From positions 1-41,887 of the forward strand of contig JAUVVQ010000017.1 in assembly GCA_030604525.1 (NCBI GenBank): a stretch of 41,887 nt of DNA, in the 5' to 3' direction. Position 1 is the first letter of the stretch. Each line of letters starts with the position of its first letter. This document shows positions 41,343 to 41,887 of the stretch, one piece after another. The translations under genes were made by a program, and so were the position numbers. The notes under the pieces were generated by a model, which had not been told where the DNA came from, searched no databases, and worked only from the letters and a program-made list of their open reading frames with translations. The stretch is from Phycisphaerae bacterium (GTDB lineage Bacteria; Planctomycetota; Phycisphaerae; Sedimentisphaerales; Anaerobacaceae).

Positions 41343-41887
41343 TTATTTCTGTTTGTAGTATCTTGTCGGCGTTCCGTAAGTATCGCCATTCAACTGGTCC
41401 CATACATGGTCTATCCTTTCCGCGCTCCCACATTTACTCTCCCACATTCCGTAGTCTGTTTTCCTAGCACCGTGGAAGCCATTATAATACATAATATCGG
41501 CATCTTCATGTCCTGTGCCCGTCGGTTCATATCCTTTGGCATCATAAAACGCATCCAATTCGGTTGTGGTCATCGTGCCATCACCATCACCCCATTCAAC
41601 ATCGATCACAAGGTCGCTCTCATGCACCTTGTTAGCTACTACATCAACATACCAGGTTGTTGTTTCACCTACAGACCAAGCTATGCAATTATAGTTAGGG
41701 TCGGCGTCACCGGTTATACTCCATTGTCCCCATTCTAAATTTGGGAACCAATTTTCGAATCTGTCTCTTTGTTCTTGTGTAGGCTCATCACCACAAGCAC
41801 AAGGTACACAAGCTTCTGCCTCCGAGTTCCACTGCTCGCATTCGCCGCATTCATGGCCAAAGGCCGGAGTAATTAATAGTACAGGCG
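41343..41887 (-). CDS. DUF7689-like secreted protein, start beyond the window
   Basis: The minus-strand frame is open from the stop at 41343 to the window end, so the 180 residues seen lack the N-terminus. The visible part opens with the end of a probable signal peptide (VLLITPAFG) and a Cys-rich linker (ECGECEQW and ACVPCACGD). The domain that follows has NYNCIAWSVGETTTWYV, LDAFYDAKGYEPTG, and FHGARKTDYGMWESKCGSAE followed by RIDHVWDQLNGDTYG. From memory this matches the DUF7689 pattern, N-C-I-A-W-S and H-(G)A-R, with WESK-G and I-H; the conserved Cys and His suggest a papain-like fold (inference). A later GTG at 41627 would be an artificial start. It lies upstream of the PKD protein. Confidence 0.7.
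   Translation of the reverse strand, partial: PVLLITPAFGHECGECEQWNSEAEACVPCACGDEPTQEQRDRFENWFPNLEWGQWSITGDADPNYNCIAWSVGETTTWYVDVVANKVHESDLVIDVEWGDGDGTMTTTELDAFYDAKGYEPTGTGHEDADIMYYNGFHGARKTDYGMWESKCGSAERIDHVWDQLNGDTYGTPTRYYKQK

Overview
The window looks like a chromosomal segment of a motile, Gram-negative-type bacterium, most likely a member of the Planctomycetota (Phycisphaerae-like). This is an inference from gene content: two SPINDLY-type O-GlcNAc-transferase-like proteins, a large secreted protein ending in a pseudopilin-like tail of the kind abundant in planctomycetes, an OmpA-type lipoprotein, AddAB instead of RecBCD, and long repeat-rich intergenic regions. No rRNA is present to confirm it.

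Region 1 (1-11885) is flagellar. A minus-strand flgB is followed, where flgC would be expected, by a short internal fragment of a type III glutamine synthetase. On the plus strand come fliK, a TPR/OGT protein, a giant protein that fuses TPR + OGT + two sulfotransferase-like domains, a tiny ORF, a stand-alone sulfotransferase, a flagellin behind a good sigma-28 promoter, and fliS. The arrangement suggests that flagellin is O-glycosylated and the glycan then sulfated. This is the most unusual system in the window.

Region 2 (12128-20294) holds a PH-domain membrane protein and the translationally coupled addB-addA recombination helicase/nuclease pair. Two homologous hairpin repeats fill the divergent gap upstream of addB. 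Region 3 (20295-30186) is mixed: a small coiled-coil protein, a PLD-nuclease-like protein with an AddB/Cas4-like cysteine pattern, a hotdog thioesterase, a large secreted protein under an operator-like inverted repeat, argG behind a clear sigma-70 promoter, a prepilin peptidase, an OmpA lipoprotein, and comEC. AddAB, ComEC and the prepilin peptidase would fit DNA uptake and recombination, but the other competence genes are not here.

Region 4 (30187-36603) has a DUF2971 gene of accessory appearance, then serS and a compact type II fatty-acid/polyketide-like cassette on the minus strand: two hotdog dehydratase-like proteins, a long acyl carrier protein, a ketosynthase homologue lacking its second catalytic His, and an intact ketosynthase. 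This resembles KS/chain-length-factor systems for specialised lipids. Region 5 (36831-38635) has an HNH endonuclease, a foldback repeat between convergent genes, rsmI and tRNA-Arg(CCG).

Region 6 (38636-41887) is a repeat-dense accessory end. It holds interlocked inverted repeats, tandem dispersed-repeat copies, a cluster of GC-rich hairpins, a small unknown ORF, an Mrr-like nuclease, a secreted repeat/PKD protein and the start-truncated C-terminal part of a DUF7689-like secreted protein that runs off the window.
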